DNA of 64,000 bases from Pseudokordiimonas caeni (GTDB taxonomy: Bacteria > Pseudomonadota > Alphaproteobacteria > Sphingomonadales > Kordiimonadaceae). Shown piece after piece: positions 44,582 to 53,731 of this stretch (the stretch's first letter is position 1; every line of letters begins with the position of its first letter). The position numbers were made by a program, and so were the translations under genes. A model generated the notes under the pieces. That model did no database searches, was not told the DNA's origin, and saw nothing but the letters and a program-made list of their open reading frames with translations. The stretch spans positions 1,527,255 through 1,591,254 of the forward strand of contig NZ_JAPPRR010000001.1 of the NCBI RefSeq assembly GCF_026719705.1. The letters run 5' to 3'.

Positions 44582-45817
44582 CTAGAATTCAGCCCCGAGT
44601 GTAAGCCAGACCTTGTCGGTATCCGTTGCGAAGGCATCAGCACGGTAATGCGCACCCTTGAGCGCCACGCTCAGCGATTTGCCAAGCTTTTTCGATATCT
44701 GCCAGTCGATCTCGTTGCCATAGTCCGCCCCGCCATCTTCGGCGGCAAAGGCATGCCAGGTGACCTGCAGGGTGAGCCCTGCCAGTGCGCCACCATCGGC
44801 CTTCGTTGCAGCGCCAACATAAAGGTCCGTGAGGCCACCGGCAGGTGTTGTCAGAAACTTGTCGGCCCAGCCGTTGAATTTGTGAAGGGTTGCCAGCGGC
44901 GTCTGGAATGCAGCACCGTCTGCCGCCGCGAGGACCTCGTAGCCAGCCGTAGCCGTGATGCTGGCCACCGTCAGCGCGCCTTCGATGGCATAATAGTCTG
45001 TGCTGTAGTCAGCCGCCGCGTCGCCATAGTCATATTGCCGGGCATAGTCGGCGCTGTAGGCGAACTGCATACCGTCGGCAATGTCCACAGCGCCGACGGC
45101 GCGAAGGCCGTATGTCTGGCTCGATAGAGTGGCATTCACGGCAGACGTGTCGGTATCAAGGTCGATCAGGAGACCGAAGGCCGTCAGCTCCATCGCAGGC
45201 GAGACCTTGTAGCTCAGCTGCAGCACTTCGGTCGCGGTTTCGAGGCTGCCAAGGGGATGGTTGTGGGAAAACACCCGGTTGACGTTCCAGACATGGGCCG
45301 CAACAGCCGTCAGTTTGCCTGTCTGGAAAATGCCGATGACCGCATCGAATGTCTGGTCATTCTGGCGCCAGCCGACGGTGCCGACGAACCGCTGGGTGCC
45401 GAGATTGATACCCTGACGCCCGGCCTGCAAAGTCAGGCCCGATCCATTCGTATAGGTGAGATATGCCTGATTGAGTTCCGTCCCGTCCGGATCGGCGACA
45501 ACGGGATAGCGTGTCTTGCCATTGATCGTGTCGTTATAACTTGTCTCACCGACGACCGTTACATCCTCGAATTCGAGATAGGCCGAGAAACCCTTGAATG
45601 TGCCAGTCCGATATCCAAGCCGCGTCCTCAATGTCGAGGCCGTCGCGTCTTTCGCGAGACCGTCCTGGTCAACCATTTCCAGCCGGTATCGGAAGCCGAG
45701 GTTCGGGTCGCCTTTGGTCAGCGCTTCGGTCAGGCTTTGTGCCTCATCGGCATGGGCCGATCCCGCAGCAGCGAGCGCCAGTGCGATGAACGGCAAGGGG
45801 AAGTTTCCGAGCTGCAT
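44582..45817 (-). CDS. Outer-membrane porin (alginate-export/OprD-like beta-barrel)
   Basis: 411 residues with a signal peptide ending at GSAHAD and a beta-barrel ending in WLTLGAEF. RYRLEMVDQDGLAKDATASTLRTRLGYRTG and the alternating aromatic strands resemble the alginate-export (AlgE-like) porin family often found near nar genes. An FNR/Dnr-type box lies with its centre 62 bases upstream. It may allow nitrate or nitrite across the outer membrane; that role is inferred from position. ATG is preceded by AGGAGACAAG. Confidence 0.82.
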   Translation of the reverse strand: MQLGNFPLPFIALALAAAGSAHADEAQSLTEALTKGDPNLGFRYRLEMVDQDGLAKDATASTLRTRLGYRTGTFKGFSAYLEFEDVTVVGETSYNDTINGKTRYPVVADPDGTELNQAYLTYTNGSGLTLQAGRQGINLGTQRFVGTVGWRQNDQTFDAVIGIFQTGKLTAVAAHVWNVNRVFSHNHPLGSLETATEVLQLSYKVSPAMELTAFGLLIDLDTDTSAVNATLSSQTYGLRAVGAVDIADGMQFAYSADYARQYDYGDAAADYSTDYYAIEGALTVASITATAGYEVLAAADGAAFQTPLATLHKFNGWADKFLTTPAGGLTDLYVGAATKADGGALAGLTLQVTWHAFAAEDGGADYGNEIDWQISKKLGKSLSVALKGAHYRADAFATDTDKVWLTLGAEF

Positions 45818-45872
45818 TTCTTGTCTCCTCAGAGCAGATAACGCAGTCTCGTCGTCCTTGGGGTCGCATCAC

Positions 45873-45886
45873 CTGACCTGGGTCAA
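45873..45886. promoter_or_regulatory. FNR/Dnr-type box CTGACCTGGGTCAA
   Basis: 14-bp box that matches TTGAC-N4-GTCAA except for C at the first base. It lies between the end of the nar operon (carbonic anhydrase) and the porin gene, with its centre 62 bases before the porin ATG. Confidence 0.68.
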
Positions 45887-45935
45887 GTGATTGGCCTTAT
45901 TGGAAGAATGCGGCGGAATGTCGCACCCGGCCACC

Positions 45936-46595
45936 TCAGTCCAGCGGGCGTACCAGCCGACGGTACTCGCCCTTCTCATAATCGTAGGAAAGCATGTCCC
46001 CGCTTTCGATCATGAAATACCAGGCATGCAGGGAAAGCCTGCCCTCATCAAAAGCTGAGCGGACGAAGGGATAAGTAAGAAGATTGCCAATCGACACCAG
46101 CACGCCCTCGAGTTCGCAGACCTGACATTGTTCCTCAAATGGCGCGTCGGGCATGTCGGCAAGAACAGCGGCACGGGCTGGTTCCAGTTCGCGGATCCAG
46201 CCAGCGACATAATCGTCCTGTGTGGTCTCGTCGATGTCACCGATCCCCGACATCAAGGCCCGCACACCGCCACAGGAACTGTGCCCCATTACAATGACAT
46301 GCTCGACCTTGAGAACAGTGACGGCATACTGAAGCGCCGCCCCCACCGAGCGGTGTGTGTGTCGCCCCTCGGCGAAAGCTGGCACGATATTGGCGATATT
46401 GTTGACCACGAACAGGTCGCCTAGCCCGGCATGGGTCAGGATCGCGGGATTGACCCTGCTGTCGCTGCAGCCGATCACCATGATCCGCGGCGCCTGCGGC
46501 TTGCCGGCCCAGTGACGCCAGTCTTCGGCGGCGTCACCGAGATATCTTTTGCGGAACGCCCGGTAGCCATCGATCAACAGATCGTAAGCGTCCAT
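45936..46595 (-). CDS. Beta-class carbonic anhydrase (nar-operon member)
   Basis: 219 residues from the ATG at 46595 (GGAGG before it); the frame runs further upstream but without homology. Zinc-site elements: C-x-D-x-R (VIGCSDSRVNPA) and H-x2-C (MGHSSCGGVRAL). It interconverts CO2 and bicarbonate. It follows the parvulin-like gene by 13 bases and ends the narK-GHJI operon, an unusual position for a carbonic anhydrase; it could buffer CO2/bicarbonate or pH during respiration. Confidence 0.92.
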   Translation of the reverse strand: MDAYDLLIDGYRAFRKRYLGDAAEDWRHWAGKPQAPRIMVIGCSDSRVNPAILTHAGLGDLFVVNNIANIVPAFAEGRHTHRSVGAALQYAVTVLKVEHVIVMGHSSCGGVRALMSGIGDIDETTQDDYVAGWIRELEPARAAVLADMPDAPFEEQCQVCELEGVLVSIGNLLTYPFVRSAFDEGRLSLHAWYFMIESGDMLSYDYEKGEYRRLVRPLD

Positions 46596-46608
46596 CGCTG
46601 CCTCCGGT

Positions 46609-47046
46609 TCAAAGTGCCGCCGCGATGTCGAACCCGGCAATCCGTGTCTGCTCGGCAAGCGAAAGGACATAAGACCGGATGCCTTCCCGCATGCTGCGGG
46701 TCTGCAGATAGTCCCGTATCTTGTCCTCCACCGCCTCGAACGGCACGACCTGATCCGGCAGGTTGGAGGCGCGGAAGCGGGCTTCATTCTGCTCGTAATA
46801 ATGACGGCAGATTTCAGTGGTCGCCGCCGGCACGCTGACGGCTTCCTCGATAAGCCCCATCAGCCGGGCGTCCTCATCCCCGATCTTGCGCTTCTGGCGG
46901 CGCGCTTCCTGCCGCAGCAGCTCGCGCACCACCAGCGCCTGCGCCGCCGCATTCCGGGCCGCTTCCATCGACGGCGCGGGGTGATACTGCATTTCGTTGA
47001 AAACAGCGTCATCCGTGATTTCGACATCACCTACGAAAATCGGCAT
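46609..47046 (-). CDS. Nar-operon parvulin-like protein lacking the PPIase domain
   Basis: 145 residues from the ATG at 47046, two bases after narI. It matches the flanking regions of the NifM/PpiC-like proteins often found at the end of nar operons: an N-terminal helical chaperone-like domain (residues 1-90, IFVGDVEITDDAVFNEMQYHP, ICRHYYEQNEARFRAS) and the C-terminal helix (PFEAVEDKIRDYLQTRSMRE, IAGFDIAAAL). The parvulin rotamase domain expected between them is missing, with the two flanks joined at about residues 93-101. It may assist assembly of NarGHI as a chaperone without isomerase activity. Function is inferred from position. Confidence 0.78.
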   Translation of the reverse strand: MPIFVGDVEITDDAVFNEMQYHPAPSMEAARNAAAQALVVRELLRQEARRQKRKIGDEDARLMGLIEEAVSVPAATTEICRHYYEQNEARFRASNLPDQVVPFEAVEDKIRDYLQTRSMREGIRSYVLSLAEQTRIAGFDIAAAL

Positions 47047-47048
47047 TT

Positions 47049-47732
47049 CTACCCCCTCTTGCGAACGATCTGGTAGCCGGAACGGAAGAGATATTTGAAC
47101 GGTGCACTGAACACATGGACAAGCCGGGTGAAGGGGAAGATCAGGAAGATGGTCAGCCCCAGCACGATATGCAGCTTGAAGACAATCCCCTGCCCCGCGA
47201 CATAGTCCGCCGCACCGCCCCGGAAGGTCACGATATGCTGTGCCCATTCGGCCAGCGCGACCATCGAACTGCCGTCCAGATGCTGGGCGGAGAAGGGAAT
47301 GGTGGCGAGGCCAAGGATCAGCTGCACATAGAGGATCACGAGGATCAGGAGATCGGCAGGCTTACTGGTCGCACGCACGCGCGGATTGGTGAGCCGTCGG
47401 TGCAAGAGGACGGTCATGCCAATGAAGCAGATCGTCCCGAAGATCCCGCCCGCCACCATGGCCAGCATCTGCTTGGTTGCCGGGGTGATGGCCAGTTCAT
47501 ACAGCCATTCCGGCGTCAGCAGCCCCACAAGATGCCCGAAGAACAGCAGGATGATGCCGACATGGAAAAGGTTGCTGCCGACCCGCAGGCCCCGGCTGGC
47601 GATCAGCTGGCTGGAATCGGCCTTCCAGCTATACTGGTTCTGGTCGTACCTGAGGATGCTGCCCCCAAACATCACGACAAGCGCGATATAGGGATAGATA
47701 CCAAACAGGAATTCATTGAGATAATAGCTCAT
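47049..47732 (-). CDS. narI: Respiratory nitrate reductase gamma subunit
   Basis: Membrane cytochrome b that oxidises quinol and passes electrons to NarH; 227 residues with five membrane segments. Haem-ligand histidines are visible in NLFHVGIILLFFGHLVGLL near the N-terminus and in the C-terminal pair region (KLHIVLGLTIF and RLVHVFSAP). Start overlaps the narJ stop by four bases (ATGA at 47729-47732). Ends two bases before the parvulin-like gene. Confidence 0.95.
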   Translation of the reverse strand: MSYYLNEFLFGIYPYIALVVMFGGSILRYDQNQYSWKADSSQLIASRGLRVGSNLFHVGIILLFFGHLVGLLTPEWLYELAITPATKQMLAMVAGGIFGTICFIGMTVLLHRRLTNPRVRATSKPADLLILVILYVQLILGLATIPFSAQHLDGSSMVALAEWAQHIVTFRGGAADYVAGQGIVFKLHIVLGLTIFLIFPFTRLVHVFSAPFKYLFRSGYQIVRKRG

Positions 47733-48436
47733 CTTGCTGCCTCCTGTGCGGGTTTGGGCGCGGTTGGCGCTATGGCGCGGGGCGGTTGCGCGGTCGGGCA
47801 GATGGAACAGGCATTCTCGCCTGCACCATCAAATGCCGGTGCCTCGGCCCATTCGCGGTCCAGCGCTTCAAGGCTTTCGTCACGCCGGCGGTCTTCTTCG
47901 ATCGCCTGGGCAACAAAAGCAGTGTCGACCTTCGCGTTGGCGAGCGCGATGATGGCATCAAAAACCGCTGAATAGGGCGACTCCCGGTCCTTCAGCTTGG
48001 CCGCCAGCGCCGCCACGATATGAACGGCTTCGCCAAGCGTTTCGCGAGCCTCGGCGGGATCGCACACCGACAGAAACTCAAGGAAAAGCGGCAGATAGTC
48101 GGGCAGTTCGGCCGCCGTGATCTCAAAGCCTTTCGACTTGTAGAGATTCATCAGATCAACCATGGCCTGCCCGCGATCACGGGATTCACCGTGCACATGC
48201 TCGAACAGATGCAGGCTGAGGCCGCGTCCACGATCAAACAGCGCCACATACCTTTCCTGCAACGTCAGAAGGTCGCTGACGGTGAAACTGTCCAGAAGGG
48301 CAACCACATTGCCAAGCTGCTTGGGCGGCAGCAGGCGTTCGTCGAGAAGCGCCTCCTTGAGTTCGCGGTGGTGCGCCAGCCAGTCGGCCTTCGGATAACC
48401 AAGCAGAAGCGAAAGAATTCTATAGGTCTTCATCAT
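47729..48436 (-). CDS. narJ: Nitrate reductase molybdenum cofactor assembly chaperone
   Basis: Cytoplasmic chaperone needed for insertion of cofactor into NarG; 235 residues. Typical N-terminus YRILSLLLGYPKADWL and the central YVALFDRGRGLSLHLFEHVHGESRDRGQAMVDL. The C-terminal 40 residues form a proline/alanine-rich tail with ACSIC, not part of the chaperone fold. Overlaps narH and narI by four bases each, so all are translationally coupled. Confidence 0.93.
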   Translation of the reverse strand: MMKTYRILSLLLGYPKADWLAHHRELKEALLDERLLPPKQLGNVVALLDSFTVSDLLTLQERYVALFDRGRGLSLHLFEHVHGESRDRGQAMVDLMNLYKSKGFEITAAELPDYLPLFLEFLSVCDPAEARETLGEAVHIVAALAAKLKDRESPYSAVFDAIIALANAKVDTAFVAQAIEEDRRRDESLEALDREWAEAPAFDGAGENACSICPTAQPPRAIAPTAPKPAQEAAR

Positions 48437-49983
48437 CCCCTCCTGATGTTGCCGGACATGGTGTTTTCGTGGGTTGGTGTGCCGAAAAGGCTCTTCTTCG
48501 GGCGACCGCCATGGCAGCCGTCGCCGAAGCTGAAGCCGCAGCCAGACCGCGACGCGAAGGCGATCTCGTTCTCGAACGGTGTATCGCCCGAATATTCGCG
48601 GTGGTTGGTCGGGATCACGTAGCGGTCCTCATAGGCGGCAAGCGCCATGATCCGGTACATGTCCTCGACCGTCTCGATATCGAGCCCGACATGGTCGAGG
48701 ATGCCGGTATCGATGACCCCGTCGACATGCTTGGCACGCATGAAGGCGCGCATGGCCAACATGCGCTCGAGTGCATGGGCCACCGGCTGCTCCTTGCCGC
48801 CGGTCAGCATGTTGGCGAGATATTTCACCGGGATACGGAGCTGCGAAACGTCGGGGATGACGCCGTCACCGGCAATCTGGCCTTCTTCATAGCGGCTCTG
48901 GATCGGGGACAGGGGCGGCACGTACCAGACCATCGGCAGGGTGCGATATTCCGGGTGCAGCGGGAAGGCGATCTTCCACTCCATCGCCATCTTGTAGACG
49001 GGTGAGTTGCGGGCAGCTTCCATCCAGCTATCCGGCACGCCGTCGGCCTTGGCCTGGGCAATCACCGCCGGATCATGGGGGTCGAGGAAGATATCGCACT
49101 GCGCTTCATAAAGCGCCTGCTCGTCCGCTACGCTTGCCGCTTCCTGAATGCGGTCGGCATCATAAAGCATCACACCGAGATAACGGATACGCCCCACGCA
49201 GGTTTCGGAACAAACGGTCGGATCACCGTTTTCGATACGGGGGTAGCAGAAAGTGCATTTCTCCGATTTGCCGGACTGCCAATTGAAATAGATTTTCTTG
49301 TAGGGGCAGCCGGACACACACATCCGCCAGCCGCGGCACTTGTCCTGATCGATGAGGACGATGCCGTCTTCCTCGCGCTTGTAGATGGCGCCCGACGGGC
49401 ACGCCGCGACGCATGCCGGATTGAGGCAATGTTCGCAGAGGCGCGGCAGATACATCATGAAGGTATTCTCGAACTCGCCGTACATCTCCTTCTCGATGTC
49501 CTTGAAGTTATAGTCGGCGGACCTTTTCTCGAACTCGCCCCCGAGGATTTCTTCCCAGTTGGGGCCCCATTCGGGCTTTTCCATCTTCTGGCCGGTCAGT
49601 ACCGAATGCGCACGCGCCGTCGGCACATCCTTGGCCTCGCCCGAGGTTTGCAGGTGGCCGTAATCGAAGGTGAACGGTTCGTAATAGTCGTCGATCTCCG
49701 GCAGGTCCGGGTTCGCGAAGATTTTGGCAAGCAGGCGGAACTTGCCGCCCATCTTGGGCTGCAGCTTGCCATTCTCCTTGCGGACCCAGCCACCGTTCCA
49801 GCGCGACTGGTCTTCCCAGTGGCGGGGATAGCCGACGCCGGGCTTCGTTTCCACATTGTTGAACCATGCGTATTCAACGCCGGCGCGGCTGGTCCAGACA
49901 TTCTTGCAGGTGACGGAGCAGGTATGGCATCCGATGCATTTGTCCAGATTAAGGACCATGCCGATCTGTGCACGTATCTTCAT
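48433..49983 (-). CDS. narH: Respiratory nitrate reductase beta subunit, iron-sulfur protein
   Basis: Carries three [4Fe-4S] and one [3Fe-4S] cluster, linking NarI haem to NarG; 516 residues from the ATG at 49983. Cluster ligands: CIGCHTCSVTC, CEHCLNPACVAAC, CRGWRMCVSGCPYKK (with the tryptophan that marks the [3Fe-4S] cluster) and CTFCYPRIENGDPTVCSETC. The frame extends upstream into narG, but the ATG at 49983 with GGAGG before it is the standard start; the gap to narG is 10 bases. Confidence 0.96.
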   Translation of the reverse strand: MKIRAQIGMVLNLDKCIGCHTCSVTCKNVWTSRAGVEYAWFNNVETKPGVGYPRHWEDQSRWNGGWVRKENGKLQPKMGGKFRLLAKIFANPDLPEIDDYYEPFTFDYGHLQTSGEAKDVPTARAHSVLTGQKMEKPEWGPNWEEILGGEFEKRSADYNFKDIEKEMYGEFENTFMMYLPRLCEHCLNPACVAACPSGAIYKREEDGIVLIDQDKCRGWRMCVSGCPYKKIYFNWQSGKSEKCTFCYPRIENGDPTVCSETCVGRIRYLGVMLYDADRIQEAASVADEQALYEAQCDIFLDPHDPAVIAQAKADGVPDSWMEAARNSPVYKMAMEWKIAFPLHPEYRTLPMVWYVPPLSPIQSRYEEGQIAGDGVIPDVSQLRIPVKYLANMLTGGKEQPVAHALERMLAMRAFMRAKHVDGVIDTGILDHVGLDIETVEDMYRIMALAAYEDRYVIPTNHREYSGDTPFENEIAFASRSGCGFSFGDGCHGGRPKKSLFGTPTHENTMSGNIRRG

Positions 49984-49993
49984 CTTGCCCCTC

Positions 49994-52900
49994 CTATTCG
50001 GCAGCCGTCGCGGGAACTTCGTCCCCGAAATCGACATTGTGAAGTTTGCGGACGGTGACAAATTCGTCCCGGTTGGTGCCGCAGGTGCCGTAATAGTTGA
50101 ACCCGTAGGCAAGCTGCGCATAACCGCCGATCATGTGGGTCGGCTTCACCACAACCCGCGTCACGGAATTGTGGATACCGCCCCGGTTGCCGGTGGCCTT
50201 CGACTTGGGTGTGTTGATGATCTTTTCCTGGGCGTGGTACATCATCGTCATGCCTTCCGGCACACGCTGCGACACCACGGCCCGCGCAACGATCGCCCCG
50301 TTGGCGTTGTAAAGCTCGATCCAGTCGTTATCGGCGACGTCGATCTTGCGAGCATCAATCTCGCTGAGCCAGACCACCGGCCCGCCCCGATTGAGGGTGA
50401 GCATCAGGAGGTTTTCGGAATAGGTGGAATGGATGCCCCATTTCTGGTGCGGGGTGATCCAGTTCAGCGCCACTTCCTTAGAACCATCCCGCTTGCCTTC
50501 CACGGATTTCAGGGTGCGCGTATTGACCGGCCCCTTGTAGACGCAGAAGCCTTCGCCGAAGTCGCGCATCCATTCGTGATCCTGATAGAATTGCTGGCGT
50601 CCGGTAAGGGTACGCCACGGGATCAGCTCGTGAACGTTCGTGTAGCCGGCGTTGTAGCTGACATGTTCGTCCTCAAGGCCCGACCAGGTCGGAGAGGAGA
50701 TGATCTTGCGGGGCTGTGCCTTCAGGTCATGGAAGCGCAATTTCTCATCTTCCTTCGGCGTGGCGAGATGGGTGTGATCGCGCCCCGTGGTCTGGCTAAG
50801 TGCCGCCCACGACTTGACCGCAACATGGCCGTTGGTTTCGGGTGCGAGCGACAGGATGACCTCGGTTGCATCGATGTCGCTGTCGATCTTCGGCCGCCCG
50901 GCGGCTGCCCCCTTCAGATGGGTGCCGTTTAGCTTGCCGAGGAATTCGACCTCTTCTTCCGTTTTCCAGTTGATCCCCTTGCCACCATTCCCGAGCTTTT
51001 CAAGCAGCGGCCCGATCGAGGTGAAGCGGGCATAGGTGTTCGGATAATCGCGCTCGACCACGACGACAGACGGCATCGTCTTGCCGGGCACCGGGTCGCA
51101 TTCACCCTTCGTCCAGTCCTTCACGTCATAGGGCTGGGCCATCTCGCCCGGCGTATCGTGCAGGATCGGTACTGTCACCAGATCCTTTTCGATGCCGAGA
51201 TGACCGGGGCACAGGTCCGAAAACTTGCGGGCAAGGCCCTTGTAGATGTCCCAGTCGCTGCGGCTTTCCCACGCCGGGTCAACCGCGCGGGTCAGCGGGT
51301 GGATGAAGGGATGCATGTCGGATGTGTTGAGGTCGTTCTTCTCGTACCATGTGGCGGAGGGCAGAACGATATCGGAATAGACGCAGGTGGTGGACATGCG
51401 GAAATCGAGCGTCACCACAAGATCGAGCTTTCCTTCCGGTGCCTGCTCGTGCCAGCACACATCCTGCGGTTTCTGCCCGCCGGATTCGCCCAGATCCTTG
51501 CCAAGCAGTCCGTGCTGGGTGCCAAGCAGGTGCTTCAGCATATATTCGTGCCCCTTGCCCGACGAGCCGAGCAGGTTGGAGCGCCAGATGAACATGTTGC
51601 GCGGGAAGTTGACCGGATTGTCCGGATCGCTGCAGGCAAAGCCGAGCTTGCCGTCCTTCAGCTCCGACACAATGTAGGCATCGGCCGCTTGCCCGGACGC
51701 CGCCGCGCCCTTCGCGACCTCAAGCGGGTTGCGATCAAGCTGCGGGGCGGAAGGCAGCCAGCCCATGCGTTCGGCGCGCACGTTGCAGTCGATGAAGGTG
51801 CTGCCCTTCCACTTTTCCCGGTCCGCTGTGGGCGAAAGGATTTCACCCACCTCCAGCTTCTCGTACCGCCACTGGTCGGAATGGGCATAGAAGAAGCTGG
51901 TGGAGTTGATCTGCCGGGGTGGACGGCACCAGTCGAGCCCGAAGGCGAGCGGCAGCCAGCCAGTTTGCGGCCGCAGCTTCTCCTGCCCCACATAATGGGC
52001 CCAGCCACCACCGGACTTGCCGATACAGCCGCACATCACCAGAAGGTTGATGATGCCGCGATAGACCATGTCCATGTGATACCAGTGGTTCACGGCGGCG
52101 CCGAGGATCACCATCGAGCGGCCGTGGGTCTTGTCGGCATTGTCGGCAAACTCGCGTGCGACCTGGATGACACGGGCTGCCGGCACGCCGGTGATCTTTT
52201 CCTGCCAAGCAGGCGTGTAGGGAATGTCCTCGGAAAAGTCCTTGGCTACATTGCCGCCGCCAAGGCCGCGGTCGATGCCATAGTTGGCAACAAGCAGGTC
52301 GAAGACGGTGGCGACGAGAATCTCCCCATCCTTGGTTTTCACCCGCCGCACCGGGATATTGCGGTCAAGCACGCTGTCGTGTCCGGTGTGATGGAAGATC
52401 GGCTGGTCGTTTTCGATATTGCCGAAATATGGGAAGCCAACAGCCACCACATCGTCATGCTTCTTGACGAAGGTCACTTCCGGCCACAGTTCACTGCCGT
52501 CGGCGGCGGCGCGCATTTCGAGGTTCCATTTCGCGCTTTTGTCCCAGCGCGAGCCGATGGTGCCATTCGGCACCTTCACCTTGCCGGAATTGGCGTCGAA
52601 CACGACCGGCTTCCAGTCGGCATGCTCGCCGGCGGCAAGGCCGTCCTTGAAATCGGCAGCGCGGAGCGTGCGGCCGGCTACGAAGCGGCCATCCCGTTCC
52701 TCAAGCTGCACAAGGAAGGGCATGTCCGTATACTGTCGGCAATAATCGTCGAAATAGTCGCTCTTTCCGGCGAGATGGAATTCCTTCAACACCACATGGC
52801 CCATCGCCATGGCGAGCGCGCTGTCGGTGCCCTGGCGCGGATTGAGCCACAGGTCCGTGAGCTTGGCGACTTCCGAATAGTCGGGCGTCACCGAAACTGT

Positions 52901-53731
52901 CTTGGTGCCCTTGTAGCGAACCTCGGTGAAGAAGTGGGCGTCGGGCGTTCGGGTCTGCGGCACGTTCGAGCCCCAGGCGATGATATAGCCCGAATTGTAC
53001 CAGTCAGCGCTTTCCGGCACGTCCGTCTGCTCGCCCCACGTTTGCGGCGACGAGGGCGGCAGGTCGCAGTACCAGTCATAGAAGCTCATGCAGACGCCGC
53101 CGATAAGCGACAGATACCGGCTGCCGGCCGCATAGGACACCATCGACATGGCGGGGATCGGCGAGAAGCCGACCACCCGGTCGGGGCCATAGGTCTTGAT
53201 CGTGTGAATATTGGCCGCCGCGATGATTTCGTTCACTTCATCCCATTCAGCGCGGACAAAACCGCCAAGGCCACGCACCACCTTGTAGGATTTAGCTTTT
53301 TCAGGATCGATGACGATGCTGTTCCAGGCGGCCACCGGATCGGCGTGCGTTGCCTTGGCGTCCCGCCACAGGCGCAACAGGCGGCTCCGGACCATCGGAT
53401 ATTTGAGGCGCGCGGCGCTATAGAGATACCAGCTGTAGCTTGCCCCCCGTGCGCAACCGCGCGGTTCATGGTTCGGCAGGTCGGGCCGTGTGCGGGGATA
53501 GTCCGTCTGCTGGGTCTCCCAGGTGACAAGCCCGTTCTTGACATAGATTTTCCACGAGCAGGACCCCGTGCAATTGACCCCGTGTGTCGACCGCACGACC
53601 TTGTCGTGTGCCCAGCGGCCGCGATAGGCCTTTTCCCAGTCCCGGCTTTCGCCGGTGGTGATGCCGTGCCCGTCCGCAAAAGTTTCGGGCGTGCGGGTCA
53701 GGTAAGTGAGCCTGTCCAGAAAATTGCTCAT
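49994..53731 (-). CDS. narG: Respiratory nitrate reductase alpha subunit, molybdopterin catalytic
   Basis: Catalytic bis-MGD subunit of the membrane-bound cytoplasm-facing nitrate reductase; 1245 residues, full length. N-terminal [4Fe-4S] motif with the NarG-type histidine, H-x3-C-x3-C then C (HGVNCTGSCSWKIY; PRGCARGASYSW). The Mo-ligand aspartate lies in the DLPPSSPQTWGEQTDVPES region; later motifs include GGGNVAKDF and HQKWGIHSTYSENLLML. No twin-arginine leader, as expected for a cytoplasmic enzyme. ATG overlaps the narK stop by four bases. Confidence 0.97.
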   Translation of the reverse strand: MSNFLDRLTYLTRTPETFADGHGITTGESRDWEKAYRGRWAHDKVVRSTHGVNCTGSCSWKIYVKNGLVTWETQQTDYPRTRPDLPNHEPRGCARGASYSWYLYSAARLKYPMVRSRLLRLWRDAKATHADPVAAWNSIVIDPEKAKSYKVVRGLGGFVRAEWDEVNEIIAAANIHTIKTYGPDRVVGFSPIPAMSMVSYAAGSRYLSLIGGVCMSFYDWYCDLPPSSPQTWGEQTDVPESADWYNSGYIIAWGSNVPQTRTPDAHFFTEVRYKGTKTVSVTPDYSEVAKLTDLWLNPRQGTDSALAMAMGHVVLKEFHLAGKSDYFDDYCRQYTDMPFLVQLEERDGRFVAGRTLRAADFKDGLAAGEHADWKPVVFDANSGKVKVPNGTIGSRWDKSAKWNLEMRAAADGSELWPEVTFVKKHDDVVAVGFPYFGNIENDQPIFHHTGHDSVLDRNIPVRRVKTKDGEILVATVFDLLVANYGIDRGLGGGNVAKDFSEDIPYTPAWQEKITGVPAARVIQVAREFADNADKTHGRSMVILGAAVNHWYHMDMVYRGIINLLVMCGCIGKSGGGWAHYVGQEKLRPQTGWLPLAFGLDWCRPPRQINSTSFFYAHSDQWRYEKLEVGEILSPTADREKWKGSTFIDCNVRAERMGWLPSAPQLDRNPLEVAKGAAASGQAADAYIVSELKDGKLGFACSDPDNPVNFPRNMFIWRSNLLGSSGKGHEYMLKHLLGTQHGLLGKDLGESGGQKPQDVCWHEQAPEGKLDLVVTLDFRMSTTCVYSDIVLPSATWYEKNDLNTSDMHPFIHPLTRAVDPAWESRSDWDIYKGLARKFSDLCPGHLGIEKDLVTVPILHDTPGEMAQPYDVKDWTKGECDPVPGKTMPSVVVVERDYPNTYARFTSIGPLLEKLGNGGKGINWKTEEEVEFLGKLNGTHLKGAAAGRPKIDSDIDATEVILSLAPETNGHVAVKSWAALSQTTGRDHTHLATPKEDEKLRFHDLKAQPRKIISSPTWSGLEDEHVSYNAGYTNVHELIPWRTLTGRQQFYQDHEWMRDFGEGFCVYKGPVNTRTLKSVEGKRDGSKEVALNWITPHQKWGIHSTYSENLLMLTLNRGGPVVWLSEIDARKIDVADNDWIELYNANGAIVARAVVSQRVPEGMTMMYHAQEKIINTPKSKATGNRGGIHNSVTRVVVKPTHMIGGYAQLAYGFNYYGTCGTNRDEFVTVRKLHNVDFGDEVPATAAE

